Origin: Atopobiaceae bacterium
Lineage (GTDB): Bacteria; Actinomycetota; Coriobacteriia; Coriobacteriales; Atopobiaceae
Length of the DNA: 64,000 bases
Direction of reading: 5' to 3'
Assembly: GCA_030525685.1 (NCBI GenBank)
Contig: JAUNEG010000005.1
Location: 1 to 64,000 of the forward strand
Positions 56,677 to 64,000 of the stretch are shown here, piece by piece; position 1 is the first letter of the stretch; the number at the start of each line of letters is the position of its first letter. Below the pieces are notes generated by a model. The model had not been told where the DNA came from and made no database searches. It saw only the letters and a list, made by a program, of their open reading frames with translations. A program made the position numbers and the translations under genes.

Positions 56677-58254
56677 CTACTCGTACTGCTTGTCGGCCTC
56701 TGCCTGCGGATTCGTGCTGTTGCCGAAGCTCATATTCGCCCGTCGCTCGCGATGCGCCATCGTCTCGCGTTTCTCGCGCTCGTGCTCGTTGCCGACAGCC
56801 TTCTCCGCCGCCTTCAGGCGCTTCTCGGCGTCCCACATGTCCCTGCGAGATTCGTAGAGCCGCTGCTCGACTTCCTCGCGCCGGCACTCAAGCAGCTCGC
56901 GCTGCATCCGCCGAATCATCTCGCTCAGCATCATGGCCGTCATGTCCGCCATCATGCGCGACACGGGGTCGCGGGCGTCGTGCCCGGTCTTGGCGAGGAG
57001 CCACGCCCCGCTGAGCAGGGTCGGGCACTTGGAGCGGCGCAGCTCCTCGGCCTGCTGCTTGGACATGCGGAAGTTCGCCCTCGCGGCGTCCACCTCCCCG
57101 CGCAGCCTCGCCAGCTGCTCGTCGGGGTGCCGCTGCGCATCCACGAGCCGCCGGAAGCGGTCGTCTGCGAACGGCCTGCCCTGCTCGCGTCGCTGGTTGA
57201 TGTGTGCCGTCTGGAGGTCGCCTGCCATCTGCTCCACGTCGGACTCGGTGACGAAGTACGTGCCGAACGAGGCGTCCCCGGGAACGTCCGCCTGCGGCGG
57301 CTCCTCCGCCGCGGCGACGGGTTCGCGCTCCGGCTCGGCTTCCCGCACGGGCGTCGGCTCGGGTTCCGTCACCTGAACCTGCGGCTCTTCCTGCGCCCTG
57401 GCTTCTGCCTGCGCGTCCATCTGCCGCTGCTTCTCCTCGAAGTAGACCTCGATGCCCTCGCGGGTCAGGTCGTCGGCGAGGTTGGACGCCCGGCGCTTGC
57501 GGGTGCGGCGCTTGGGACCCCACCCGTCCACCGCCTTGTACGACCAGCCCGTCGTGACCTCGCCCGTCTTCCTGTCGGTCTTGGTCGTCTCCTTCAGCGT
57601 GACGCCCTCGCGCTCGAGGTTGCGCCTGAACCCTTCCAGCGAGTCCGCGCCGTCACGCGCCTGCGCCACCTTGTCCCCGAGATGACGGTCGAAGGAGTCG
57701 TACTTGAACGTGTCGCGCCTCTCGGCCCAGGTGGACATCTGCCTGTCCGCCCCGAGCACCTGGAACCCGTTCTCACGGCTCAGCTTGTCGTTCACGGCCT
57801 GCACGCGGGGAGCATAGAGGCTCGTGTCCCCTTTGTTGATGACCTGCCCGGTGCGGCTGTCGTGGTTCGCGATGGTCGCATGGGCGTGCACGCAGCCGCC
57901 CTCGCCGTCCACGTGCATGGTGACCCAGCACACGGAGTCGGGGGCAAGCTCGTGGCACAGCTCGTAGGCATACTCCATGCCCCGCTGGATGTCGTCCGGG
58001 TCGTTCGGGTTCAGCTCGTCGGTCGCCCACGACACGCGGACCTCGTACCCCTCGTTGACCGCGTTCGGGTGCCTGCCTTTCAGCCCCTCGCAGTAGACGA
58101 TGAAGTCCTCCCTCGATGATGCGTCGCCCATCTGCGCGGCGATGCGGTCCGTGTCGTTCCTCAGATGCTCGCGTCTGCGCTCGCCCTCTCCGAACTCGGT
58201 GTACGACATGCGGCCGCGCACGTTCGGCAGGGGCTGCACATGCGTCGTCGACAT
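56677..58254 (-). CDS. MobA/MobL-type relaxase
   Basis: The 525-residue protein nicks the origin of transfer. An N-terminal relaxase domain has the metal-binding motif HVDGEGGCVHAHATI with the histidine triad, and upstream SWATDELNPNDPDDIQRGME. A long helical Glu/Arg-rich C-terminus (REEVEQRLYESRRDMWDAEK) is likely to contact the relaxosome or helicase partner. Its start overlaps the stop of mobC by one base. No coupling protein or secretion genes are in the element, so transfer would depend on a helper. Confidence 0.9.
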   Translation of the reverse strand: MSTTHVQPLPNVRGRMSYTEFGEGERRREHLRNDTDRIAAQMGDASSREDFIVYCEGLKGRHPNAVNEGYEVRVSWATDELNPNDPDDIQRGMEYAYELCHELAPDSVCWVTMHVDGEGGCVHAHATIANHDSRTGQVINKGDTSLYAPRVQAVNDKLSRENGFQVLGADRQMSTWAERRDTFKYDSFDRHLGDKVAQARDGADSLEGFRRNLEREGVTLKETTKTDRKTGEVTTGWSYKAVDGWGPKRRTRKRRASNLADDLTREGIEVYFEEKQRQMDAQAEARAQEEPQVQVTEPEPTPVREAEPEREPVAAAEEPPQADVPGDASFGTYFVTESDVEQMAGDLQTAHINQRREQGRPFADDRFRRLVDAQRHPDEQLARLRGEVDAARANFRMSKQQAEELRRSKCPTLLSGAWLLAKTGHDARDPVSRMMADMTAMMLSEMIRRMQRELLECRREEVEQRLYESRRDMWDAEKRLKAAEKAVGNEHEREKRETMAHRERRANMSFGNSTNPQAEADKQYE

Positions 58255-58712
58255 CAGACGTCACCCCCGCTCTCCACATGGGCCTGCAGGTCCGCACGCA
58301 GTCCCTCGACCTCGGCGCGGAGCTTGTCCACCGAGTCGCGGAACCCGTCGAACGCCTCCGCCGCCTCCCCGGTGGTCATCCGTTCGCGCGTCGCGTCCAG
58401 CAACCTCATGCCGTTGGGGCGACGGTTTCGCTCGCGGGCTATCTGGTTCACGTTGACGCCGATGCGGTTCAGCTCCATTCGGACGCGGTCCAGCAGCGGA
58501 ACGTCCAGAACCACCACATGCGTCCGCGGTGCCTGCCGTCTCTCGTACAGGGCACCGCGAAGGAAATTCGAGCGCGACTGCCGTCCGCGCCTCTCGTCCA
58601 GCAGGGAAAGCTCCTCGTTGCTCATGCGCACCTGGACCACCTTGTCGCGGCGGCTCCTTTCGTGTCTCTGGCGCGTCGCTTTCCCGCTTCTAATCTCATA
58701 CACATCCGCCAT
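58254..58712 (-). CDS. mobC: MobC-family relaxosome accessory protein
   Basis: The 152-residue protein has an N-terminal basic RHH-like part (VVQVRMSNEELSLLDERRGR, QSRSNFLRGALYERR) and the MobC core LNRIGVNVNQIARERNR, then a coiled-coil tail. MobC binds near oriT and opens DNA for the relaxase. AAGGAGG precedes the ATG. It is directly upstream of the relaxase gene. Confidence 0.92.
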   Translation of the reverse strand: MADVYEIRSGKATRQRHERSRRDKVVQVRMSNEELSLLDERRGRQSRSNFLRGALYERRQAPRTHVVVLDVPLLDRVRMELNRIGVNVNQIARERNRRPNGMRLLDATRERMTTGEAAEAFDGFRDSVDKLRAEVEGLRADLQAHVESGGDV

Positions 58713-58840
58713 GCGGAACGCCTCCTTTTCTGCTATCCAAAATCACCGCCTCCGGCGGACATCTCAAAACCCGGCTTTCGCCGAATTTCGCATTCTTTTC
58801 GCGAAAAGGGGGAGAGAGCAAGCATTGACTCCGTAGGTAC

Positions 58841-59002
58841 AAATTGCGAAATTCGCAATTTGACCCACTCCGTCAGCTTGCGAGGGGGCGGCTGCGCCGT
58901 CCCCTTCGAACCCCCGCCTTTTGTCCACCGAGTACAGCACGTCCGATGTCGGACACGGGAACGACTTCCCCTGTCCGACACGGAACTTGAATCTCTCGGT
59001 GG
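58841..59002. other. Candidate origin of transfer (oriT) with nested inverted repeats
   Basis: The 302-bp gap before mobC contains a palindrome AAATTGCGAA/TTCGCAATTT at about 58841-58861. It also has a nested hairpin: outer arms CCACCGAG (58925-58932) and CTCGGTGG (58995-59002), inner arms TGTCGGACA (58947-58955) and TGTCCGACA (58972-58980). Such structures beside mobC are typical of oriT. No nick site can be assigned by eye. Confidence 0.5.
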
Positions 59003-59007
59003 AACGC

Positions 59008-59038
59008 GGCACGGCTACCCTTGGTAAGCCGTGCCGGA
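59008..59038 (-). terminator. Hairpin at the end of the coiled-coil protein gene
   Basis: CGGCACGGCT and AGCCGTGCCG flank ACCCTTGGTA. It overlaps the last codons of the gene at 59015. Confidence 0.55.
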
Positions 59039-59335
59039 GAAACCGCCGTGCGCTTCCGACGACTCTCCAGCTTCTGCGGTCTGGGCATGCGCGGAAACCG
59101 CAGCGCCTCCGTCGCGCGGAACCGCCCCGCCGTGTCCGGCGTCAGGCCTCAGACTCTTGACGAAATCAAGCACCTCTTCCGCCGAACCCATGTCCTTCAC
59201 TTCAGGGAAAACCGTCACGAGCGCGTCGGCGTAAGCCTTCGTCCTCGCCGCCTTCGCCTCGCGGCGCAGCTTCTTCGCCTGAGCCTCCAATGTGCGCGCC
59301 CTCTCGGTCGCGTCATCGAACCTCTTCGTTGCCAT
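59015..59335 (-). CDS. Mobilization-region coiled-coil protein, 106 residues
   Basis: A soluble protein beginning MATKRFDDATERARTLEAQA and continuing KKLRREAKAARTKAYADALV, a basic coiled coil, then an Ala/Gly/Pro-rich tail. It is not recognised, but small coiled-coil proteins often precede mobC in mobilizable elements. AAAGGAGG precedes the ATG at 59335. It may be a third relaxosome part; that is inference. Confidence 0.7.
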   Translation of the reverse strand: MATKRFDDATERARTLEAQAKKLRREAKAARTKAYADALVTVFPEVKDMGSAEEVLDFVKSLRPDAGHGGAVPRDGGAAVSAHAQTAEAGESSEAHGGFSGTAYQG

Positions 59336-59363
59336 ATCAGATACCTCCTTTGTCGATAAATAA

Positions 59364-60275
59364 TTACTGCTCCGCAACCGAAGTCGGTTGCGCATCTACA
59401 AACATCCGAGCGCCGTCAATAGAACCATCAAGCGTGTAACCATTCAGCGACGTACTATCGGCACCGCCATAAAATGCGGCCCACTCATACATGTGTTCAT
59501 CGTCCTGGTACGGATGACCCTCGGCGTCGAGTATGAACGAGGTGCTTTCTTCAATTACGGGATAGTTCTCGATGTCACCATATGTGATTGCAGACACGAC
59601 CTGATTGGCCAAATCTGCCAGCTCTTCTTCGTTCAAATCGAAAGCAGCATCATTCGAACAGAACGCGTCGTAGCTGAGACCGTGTGCATCAAAAACAGAG
59701 CGCAACGCGTCATCGCGAATAATCCATCCGTTGCCGTCTTCGTCGTCATCAGCAACAGACATTCCAACAGCACCGCGCATATCCGACTCATCAGCATCGC
59801 GCGCACCGCAAATGATGCTCAGAATCCCATAGTGGGCGTCCGACCTTATCTGAACGAAATACTCTCCGCTTATGAACAAATCCGTACGCTTGTAATCAAT
59901 CGTCCCGGCCTCATGCCAAGTCGCCACATAATGCGCGTTGCCGCTCTGCTGGGCACCCAAACGAGCATTCATCGAGTCGCGGTATTCGATTGCGCTATCA
60001 ACAAGCCCCAGCCCGTAGCGTGCAATCGGCGGACCGAGAATCACCAGCGCGGCGACAATCACTGCTATGCCAGCAATCTTTCTGAGCACGTCCGGAATAT
60101 CGACGTTGGGCTTCGGCCTACCGCGCTTCGGCGGCTCGCCACCTTCGGGCAGCGGGGCAGAAGCAAGCTGCCTCGCCATGTAGTCGCTATAAACCTGCTG
60201 TTCCTCCGGCGTGAGCGTCCCGTGCCTCGCCTTCAGGTGTAGCCGTGCCGCCTCGTTCGGTGTCAAATTCGCCAT
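59364..60275 (-). CDS. Single-pass membrane protein of unknown function
   Basis: The 303-residue protein has a cytoplasmic N-terminus of about 60 residues (NEAARLHLKARHGTLTPEEQ), one membrane helix (IAGIAVIVAALVILGPPIAR) and a large acidic ectodomain with two or three cysteines. Codon and base use are distinctly more A/T-rich than in neighbouring genes, suggesting a different origin. It lies between the helicase and mobilization genes. Function unknown. Confidence 0.75.
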   Translation of the reverse strand: MANLTPNEAARLHLKARHGTLTPEEQQVYSDYMARQLASAPLPEGGEPPKRGRPKPNVDIPDVLRKIAGIAVIVAALVILGPPIARYGLGLVDSAIEYRDSMNARLGAQQSGNAHYVATWHEAGTIDYKRTDLFISGEYFVQIRSDAHYGILSIICGARDADESDMRGAVGMSVADDDEDGNGWIIRDDALRSVFDAHGLSYDAFCSNDAAFDLNEEELADLANQVVSAITYGDIENYPVIEESTSFILDAEGHPYQDDEHMYEWAAFYGGADSTSLNGYTLDGSIDGARMFVDAQPTSVAEQ

Positions 60276-60279
60276 ATCC

Positions 60280-62154
60280 TTAGTCCTCCTTGCTCTTTGA
60301 ATCTGAATCTGATTTATCGTTACTGCCCGAAACGGCAGCCGAAGCCCTCACGAACCCGCGATACCTGTCCGCCGCCTCTGGCGTGCACATCTGGTTCCTA
60401 TCAGGTCCCCTGTAATACGGATTCATCCACTCGGTGATGCCGTACTCCAGAAGCAGCGGCTCGGGCTTATCCATGCGCCCGGCAGTGCTCACCTTGTCCT
60501 GCGGCAGCCACCCGTACTCGGCGGACAGCCCCTTGATGGACTTGATGAACGCGTTCCTGCCCACGAGGCGACCGGAGGGCACGTTGCGCTGGAACCAACG
60601 ACGGTAGAAGTCGTACATGTACTTGTACGGGAGCAGGTCCCACGCCGCCGTGGTGAACGCCTCCTCGGCGAACTGGCGGATGGGGTCGTTCTCCAGCTTG
60701 AACTCCTCCAGCAGGTCTACGCACTCCTGCGGCACGTCCAGCTCGTAGTAGTCCGTCTCCGCGAGCAGCTTGTACGCAACGTACTCCAGCACCTCCTTGC
60801 GGTGCAGGTAGTCGTTCTTGATGTACTTGCGCTCCGCCCCCTCGAAACGCTTCTCGAACGGCACCACCAGCAAGCGACGATACAGGGACTCGGACTTGTC
60901 GCGGAGCTTCGGAAGCTCGTTGACGCACTGAACCATGAAGCCGTTGAACAGCACCGAGCGCGGCTCCTTGAACTTGCGGTCCATCAGGAACGGGTCGTGG
61001 GTGATGACCGACTTCAGCGCCGCCGCGTCGTCCACGAACGTGCCCGTGTCGTTCTCGTCGGTGATGATTGCCGAGACCCGCGACAGCGGCTCCAGCATGA
61101 ACGGATTCGAGAACGCCTTCAGGGGAAGCGACGCCCAAGCATCGTTGCCCAGCAGGCTGCGCATCAGCGTGCACAGCGTGCCCTTGCCGTTGTTGCCGCT
61201 CTCGGAGTAGAACCACGCCGTCTTGTTCCACGACACGTTCGGGCGAAGGACCGCGCCGACTATCTGCCACAGCAGCTTCACCATATCGGGATTGTCGGAC
61301 AGCGAATCGAACCAGGACTCCACGTCCCAGTTCGTGCCGTCCTCGTCGTTGCGAATGGCGCGGTTCGGTGCGTGGTCGATGAAATTCACATGGGACTTGC
61401 TGGTGAACACGAACGCCGGGTCGAAATCATACAGGCGCTTCCTCGCGTAGTCATACACGCCGTTGCCCATGGCAACCAGGTCGGGGTCGGTCGTCTTCGG
61501 CCTCACCTCGCAGACGGAGCGCAGGATTGCCTCCGTCTCGGCCACGCCGCGGACGGAAATCGCGCTGTTGTAGCCGCGGATGAGCCGCTCCAGGCTCGTG
61601 GGATTCGTATCATAGGTGCCCATCGCGGGACCCGACCACTGGAACACGCCGATGTCGAAGTTCCCATCGCTGTTCGACTCGTCCAGGCGGATGCCCACCG
61701 CACCGTGCAGCTCGCGCACCGCCAGAGCAATCTGGAGCGGGTGCAGCTCGTTCAGGCGCTTGTAGCGCTCACCGACCGGCTTCTTGTCGGGATAGGCGTC
61801 CTTCTCGGACGCACCCGCAGGGGCCAGCTCGTCGCGCTTGCCCGCGTTGTAGGCGTTAATGCAGAAGTTCGCCGCCGCCAGAAGCTCATGCTTCAGCTGT
61901 CCCTGGGATGGCGGGTTGTCGCGGTCAACCCCCGACAGGTACATCACGGTCGCGCCCTTCAGCACGTCGTCGTAGGTAATCGCCTGGTTGCGACACTCGT
62001 CGGCGAACCTGTCGAGAGTAGAATACTCCGCGACATAGTCCAAACACGCGTCCGAAACTTGACTCAAACGCGCAGCTGTGCTATCATAACTACAGTTAGT
62101 TGGAGCCGTCCCGGAAGCTGAGCAGGCATCGGGGCGGTTTTCTTTTTCACTCAT
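60280..62154 (-). CDS. Phage/plasmid-type SF3 primase-helicase
   Basis: The 624-residue protein has a D5-N/SF3 helicase core: Walker A SESGNNGKGT, Walker B AIITDEND, the NGFMVQCVNELPKL sensor and an arginine-rich RRLLVVPFEKRF. The N-terminal 250 residues are not a clear primase. The C-terminal helical domain (FYRRWFQRNVPSGRLVGRNA) resembles the Pox_D5/primase C-terminus. It should unwind the excised circle and so supports autonomous replication together with the repeat block. The ATG at 62154 follows AGGGGG. Confidence 0.92.
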   Translation of the reverse strand: MSEKENRPDACSASGTAPTNCSYDSTAARLSQVSDACLDYVAEYSTLDRFADECRNQAITYDDVLKGATVMYLSGVDRDNPPSQGQLKHELLAAANFCINAYNAGKRDELAPAGASEKDAYPDKKPVGERYKRLNELHPLQIALAVRELHGAVGIRLDESNSDGNFDIGVFQWSGPAMGTYDTNPTSLERLIRGYNSAISVRGVAETEAILRSVCEVRPKTTDPDLVAMGNGVYDYARKRLYDFDPAFVFTSKSHVNFIDHAPNRAIRNDEDGTNWDVESWFDSLSDNPDMVKLLWQIVGAVLRPNVSWNKTAWFYSESGNNGKGTLCTLMRSLLGNDAWASLPLKAFSNPFMLEPLSRVSAIITDENDTGTFVDDAAALKSVITHDPFLMDRKFKEPRSVLFNGFMVQCVNELPKLRDKSESLYRRLLVVPFEKRFEGAERKYIKNDYLHRKEVLEYVAYKLLAETDYYELDVPQECVDLLEEFKLENDPIRQFAEEAFTTAAWDLLPYKYMYDFYRRWFQRNVPSGRLVGRNAFIKSIKGLSAEYGWLPQDKVSTAGRMDKPEPLLLEYGITEWMNPYYRGPDRNQMCTPEAADRYRGFVRASAAVSGSNDKSDSDSKSKED

Positions 62155-62166
62155 ATCTGCGCCCCC

Positions 62167-62376
62167 TTAGTTCTTCGGCTCGACCAGCCTGTAATGCTCG
62201 GACACCCACGCCTCAAGGTCCTCGACCTTGTAGAACACCGCGCGCTTGCACTTGTAGAACCTCGGCCCCCTGTCCGTCGCCCGCCACGTGCGGAGCGTCG
62301 CCGGGCTGACACCGAGCAAATCGGCGGCCTCAAACGTGTTCAGGAAATTCTTCTGGTGAATCTGTTTCTCTTCCAT
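62167..62376 (-). CDS. xis: Excisionase-like MerR-type HTH protein
   Basis: The 69-residue protein has the HTH_17 pattern FLNTFEAADLLGVSPATLRT, WRATDRGPRFYKCKRAVFYK and VEDLEAWVSEHY. Such proteins direct excision or activate early promoters. AGGAGG precedes the ATG at 62376. It is the first gene of the minus-strand run xis-helicase-membrane protein-coiled coil-mobC-relaxase and lies just after a terminator-like attenuator. Confidence 0.9.
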   Translation of the reverse strand: MEEKQIHQKNFLNTFEAADLLGVSPATLRTWRATDRGPRFYKCKRAVFYKVEDLEAWVSEHYRLVEPKN

Positions 62377-62416
62377 TCGCTGCCTCCTAAATCCAATCTC
62401 GAACGCAAACAAAAAA

Positions 62417-62484
62417 AGCTCCTGCGGAAACCAGGACGGACGGAAGGCATAGACGCCTCGTCTGTCTCGGTTTCCACAGGAGCT
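62417..62484 (-). terminator. Attenuator/terminator in the xis operon leader
   Basis: On the minus strand the arms AGCTCCTGTGGAAACC and GGTTTCCGCAGGAGCT are followed by a run of T. Transcripts from the promoter at 62607-62635 must pass this hairpin before reaching xis 41 bp later, so it can control the entire replication/mobilization operon. Confidence 0.8.
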
Positions 62485-62606
62485 TCGTTCGTCGTTATTT
62501 CACCTGTGACGCTCGGCGGCATCGCCTCGCGCTCGGCCCTTATTCCCGATAGCAACCCCGCATCTCAGGCGGGACGGGTGCTGAGCCTGAAAATCTTTAC
62601 TTGCTA

Positions 62607-62635
62607 ATCATACTACGTAAACAGCGAAAACGCAA
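62607..62635 (-). promoter_or_regulatory. Promoter of the xis-replication-mobilization operon
   Basis: On the minus strand TTGCGT (62635-62630) and TATGAT (62612-62607) have a 17-bp spacer. The start of transcription would be near 62600, giving a leader of about 225 bases with the attenuator. Confidence 0.65.
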
Positions 62636-62769
62636 GCACAACATTTGTGTTTTCGCAGGCCAGAGTCCTGTTCCGAGCGTTTTCCGCTCATAAACGAGAG
62701 GAAACAGCCCGAAAAAATCCGCCCCCGGGAAGCAGAGGAAAAAGCGGCACGACGCCGAGGGAAGAGGGG

Positions 62770-63204
62770 TGCCCACTTTTGTGCCCACTTTTTCGAAAAA
62801 AAGTGGGCAGGACGTCCTCGCCCTGCACGTCGAAGAGTACGGGCGATTTCTGGCTAATTTTCGCTTTTCCCTGCCCACTTTTATTTTCGCCTTGGATTGC
62901 TCGCGAACGCCCTCTCCATCGGCATCCACGAGAATCGAAGACCCCAACTGCCCATAATGCCCACTTTTTTCCGAATCCCTTATATATAAATTATCAACGA
63001 CATAGGAGGATAGAAAATTTCCCTATATATGACTTCTAAAAAAGTGGGCATTATGGGCAGTCTTCTCGTACTCCCCGATGAACAGGGGAAGGAACCCTGC
63101 CCATTTCCATTTTCAAAAATGGGCAGCATTTTTGCCCAACTGGTCGTAGACCCCGATGAACACGGGGAAAACCACTGCCCATTTTTTGATTTCAAAAGTG
63201 GGCA
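62770..63204. repeat. Origin-like block of inverted TGCCCAC repeats (iterons)
   Basis: At least ten copies of TGCCCA(C/T)TTTT or its complement lie here, mostly as inverted pairs. One 24-bp pair, at 62948-62970 and 63038-63061, is a perfect inverted repeat (ACTGCCCATAATGCCC then ACTTTTTT) flanking an A/T-rich centre (TTATATATAAATTATC). A 77-bp stretch is duplicated (63066 and 63143), each carrying a CCCCGATGAACA hairpin. No reading frame is credible. Position and design suggest the element's replication origin. Confidence 0.7.
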
Positions 63205-63333
63205 CCCCTTCCGTGTCGTCGGCACCATGACCCGAGCCGCCGCCCGCAGGGCGGCCGTCCCCAGCATCGAGCGGCAGCGAGATGCGCACCTGCGCTCCGT
63301 CTGACGCCCTCAGAGCCGTTTTAAGGCACGAAA

Positions 63334-63370
63334 AAGCCCTCCCAGGGCACACGAGTACCCTGAAGGGCTT
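63334..63370 (-). terminator. Terminator near the right end of the element
   Basis: AAGCCCT...AGGG and CCCT...AGGGCTT arms lie at the right edge; on the minus strand a TTTTT run follows. It would insulate the origin block from ssrA read-through. Confidence 0.7.
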
Positions 63371-63420
63371 AAAACGTCTTAAAACGCCACATACGGCGTC
63401 CACATGATGACAGCCGAAAC

Positions 63421-63445
63421 GGGAGCACCCTTACCGGGTGCCCCC
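63421..63445 (-). terminator. ssrA terminator
   Basis: GGGAGCACCC and GGGTGCCCCC form a ten-bp stem 60 bp after the ssrA 3' end on the minus strand. Confidence 0.65.
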
Positions 63446-63504
63446 GAATCTATAAACAAGCGCGAACTCATTCCGAAAGAAGAATAGTTCGACGCTTCCT
63501 ACTC

Positions 63505-63876
63505 TGGTGGAGGTGCGGAGAATCGAACTCCGGTCCAAAGCGAACCCCTGACAGGTGTCTCCAGGCTCAGTGGCCAATTGGGTCTCGGACGCCGCGCACC
63601 TGGTCACCCGCGCTTGGCGTCCCAGCCGGTTCGGTCTTTGCGCGCGGCATACCGGCCACGTCCGCGCGCGCATCTCCCTAGAATGACGCCGCCCCGGGAA
63701 CGGGAGCGATCCCCGGTTTGACGCGCTGGTTAGTTAAGACTAAGCAGCGAGAGCCAGCTGAGGCTCGAAAGAGTTGTTCTCGTCAATTCAATTTGACGGT
63801 ACCCCTGTTTAACGTGGCGAGGAGACCACGACCTGCTGCCCATCTCAGGCCCACCCTGTCGAAACCAGTCACCCCC
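63505..63876 (-). ncRNA. ssrA: tmRNA
   Basis: tmRNA rescues stalled ribosomes and tags their products. On the minus strand the 5' end reads GGGGGTGACTGGTTTCGACA (63876 downwards), matching the tRNA-like start, and the 3' end has GTTCGATTCTCCGCACCTCC then ACCA. The acceptor arms CACCTCC and GGGGGTG pair. The tag reading frame encodes DENNSFEPQLALAA and stop, ending in the expected LAA degradation signal. The resume codon is probably GAC. A TTGACA lies about 38 bp upstream (63914-63919), but no good -10 is visible; 63877-64000 holds only this leader. Confidence 0.95.
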
Positions 63877-64000
63877 GGTTACAGGGCATGGCGAGAAGGA
63901 GCCACCATGCGGCTGTCAACGTACGGGCCGCTCGCGCGGCCGTGGGTGGTATTCTACCCGTTTTCGCGCGGTGCGAGTCGCGGGGCGACGTTCTTCTCGC

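Larger units (their letters stand above)
50760..63414. mobile_element. Putative integrative mobilizable element, about 12.7 kb
   Basis: Between patatin and ssrA lie a large serine recombinase, excisionase-like HTH, SF3 primase/helicase, relaxase, MobC, an origin-like repeat block and unknown cargo. No type IV secretion genes are present, so it would need a helper (IME rather than ICE). Ends are proposed from an 8-bp direct repeat ATGACAGC at 50760-50767 and 63407-63414; joining the outer flanks would place patatin just downstream of the ssrA terminator. Local A/T content is higher in several genes. The boundaries are inference. Confidence 0.75.

Noticed and set aside
62340-62555. Short minus-strand reading frame through the attenuator
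   Set aside because: It runs through the terminator stem and into the xis 5' region; no ribosome-binding site or homology was seen. A leader peptide cannot be excluded.
63066-63165. Two CCCCGATGAACA copies resembling a type I-E CRISPR repeat
   Set aside because: There are only two non-identical copies 77 bp apart, within a duplicated segment full of other repeats, with no spacers or cas genes nearby.
62980-63267. 95-residue minus-strand reading frame across the repeat block
   Set aside because: The predicted peptide is merely the translation of duplicated 77-bp repeats (CSSGST twice), with no ribosome-binding site or codon bias.

Overview
The window reads as a high-GC chromosome segment from an anaerobic actinomycete of the class Coriobacteriia, most like the Olsenella/Atopobiaceae group. 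The evidence is very high G/C at third codon positions, a TsaB-RimI-TsaD three-domain fusion, a single-chain PurL/PurQ-type FGAM synthase, a reverse-type rubrerythrin beside a PerR-like regulator, and an NfnAB-like flavoprotein pair. The species assignment is inference.

Positions 1-50740 are mainly housekeeping chromosome. In order: a PFL-family end, murB, an FMN riboswitch with riboflavin ECF transporter genes (ribU, a fused double EcfA, ecfT), purL, an EamA exporter, a serpin lipoprotein, a broken Fic-like gene, malic enzyme, galE, a polyprenyl synthase, a peptidoglycan-binding protein, an AlbA_2 protein, tRNA-Gln(TTG), glmU-prs, pth, nfnAB, groEL/groES, two related lipoproteins (one frameshifted), nadE, a polar amino-acid ABC transporter, tsaB-rimI-tsaD, a DUF3783-like gene with rubrerythrin and perR, a cell-wall/tRNA-modification cluster (tsaE, udg, alr, nnr, acpS, glmS, glmM), rpsI/rplM, a decayed GH31 cell-wall glycosidase, fruK and a patatin.

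About 50.76-63.41 kb looks like an integrative mobilizable element. It carries a large serine recombinase with an RHH partner, a Xre regulator, two surface/lipoprotein cargo genes, two small unknowns, relaxase, MobC, a SF3 helicase/primase and an excisionase-like HTH. It also has a 0.65-kb non-coding block full of inverted TGCCCAC repeats that resembles a replication origin. It lies between a patatin gene and ssrA (tmRNA), which closes the window.

The most unusual content is non-coding. Two intergenic loci (12857-13129 and 44987-45259) hold the same seven-unit element: three 26-bp units in one orientation and four in the other, with same-direction starts exactly 41 bp apart. A second, unrelated REP-like family (near 312-420 and 49686-49794) shows the same 41-bp pitch. 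A third family forms long hairpins with a conserved apex (GTTCCGCGAAGCGCAC), and a fourth is a GGGGAC/GTCCCC palindrome, two copies of which are read as coding sequence in the EcfA linker. The heptamer CGAGAAG/CTTCTCG is strikingly frequent throughout. The serine recombinase element also seems to control its replication/mobilization operon through a promoter, leader and terminator-like attenuator ahead of the excisionase.
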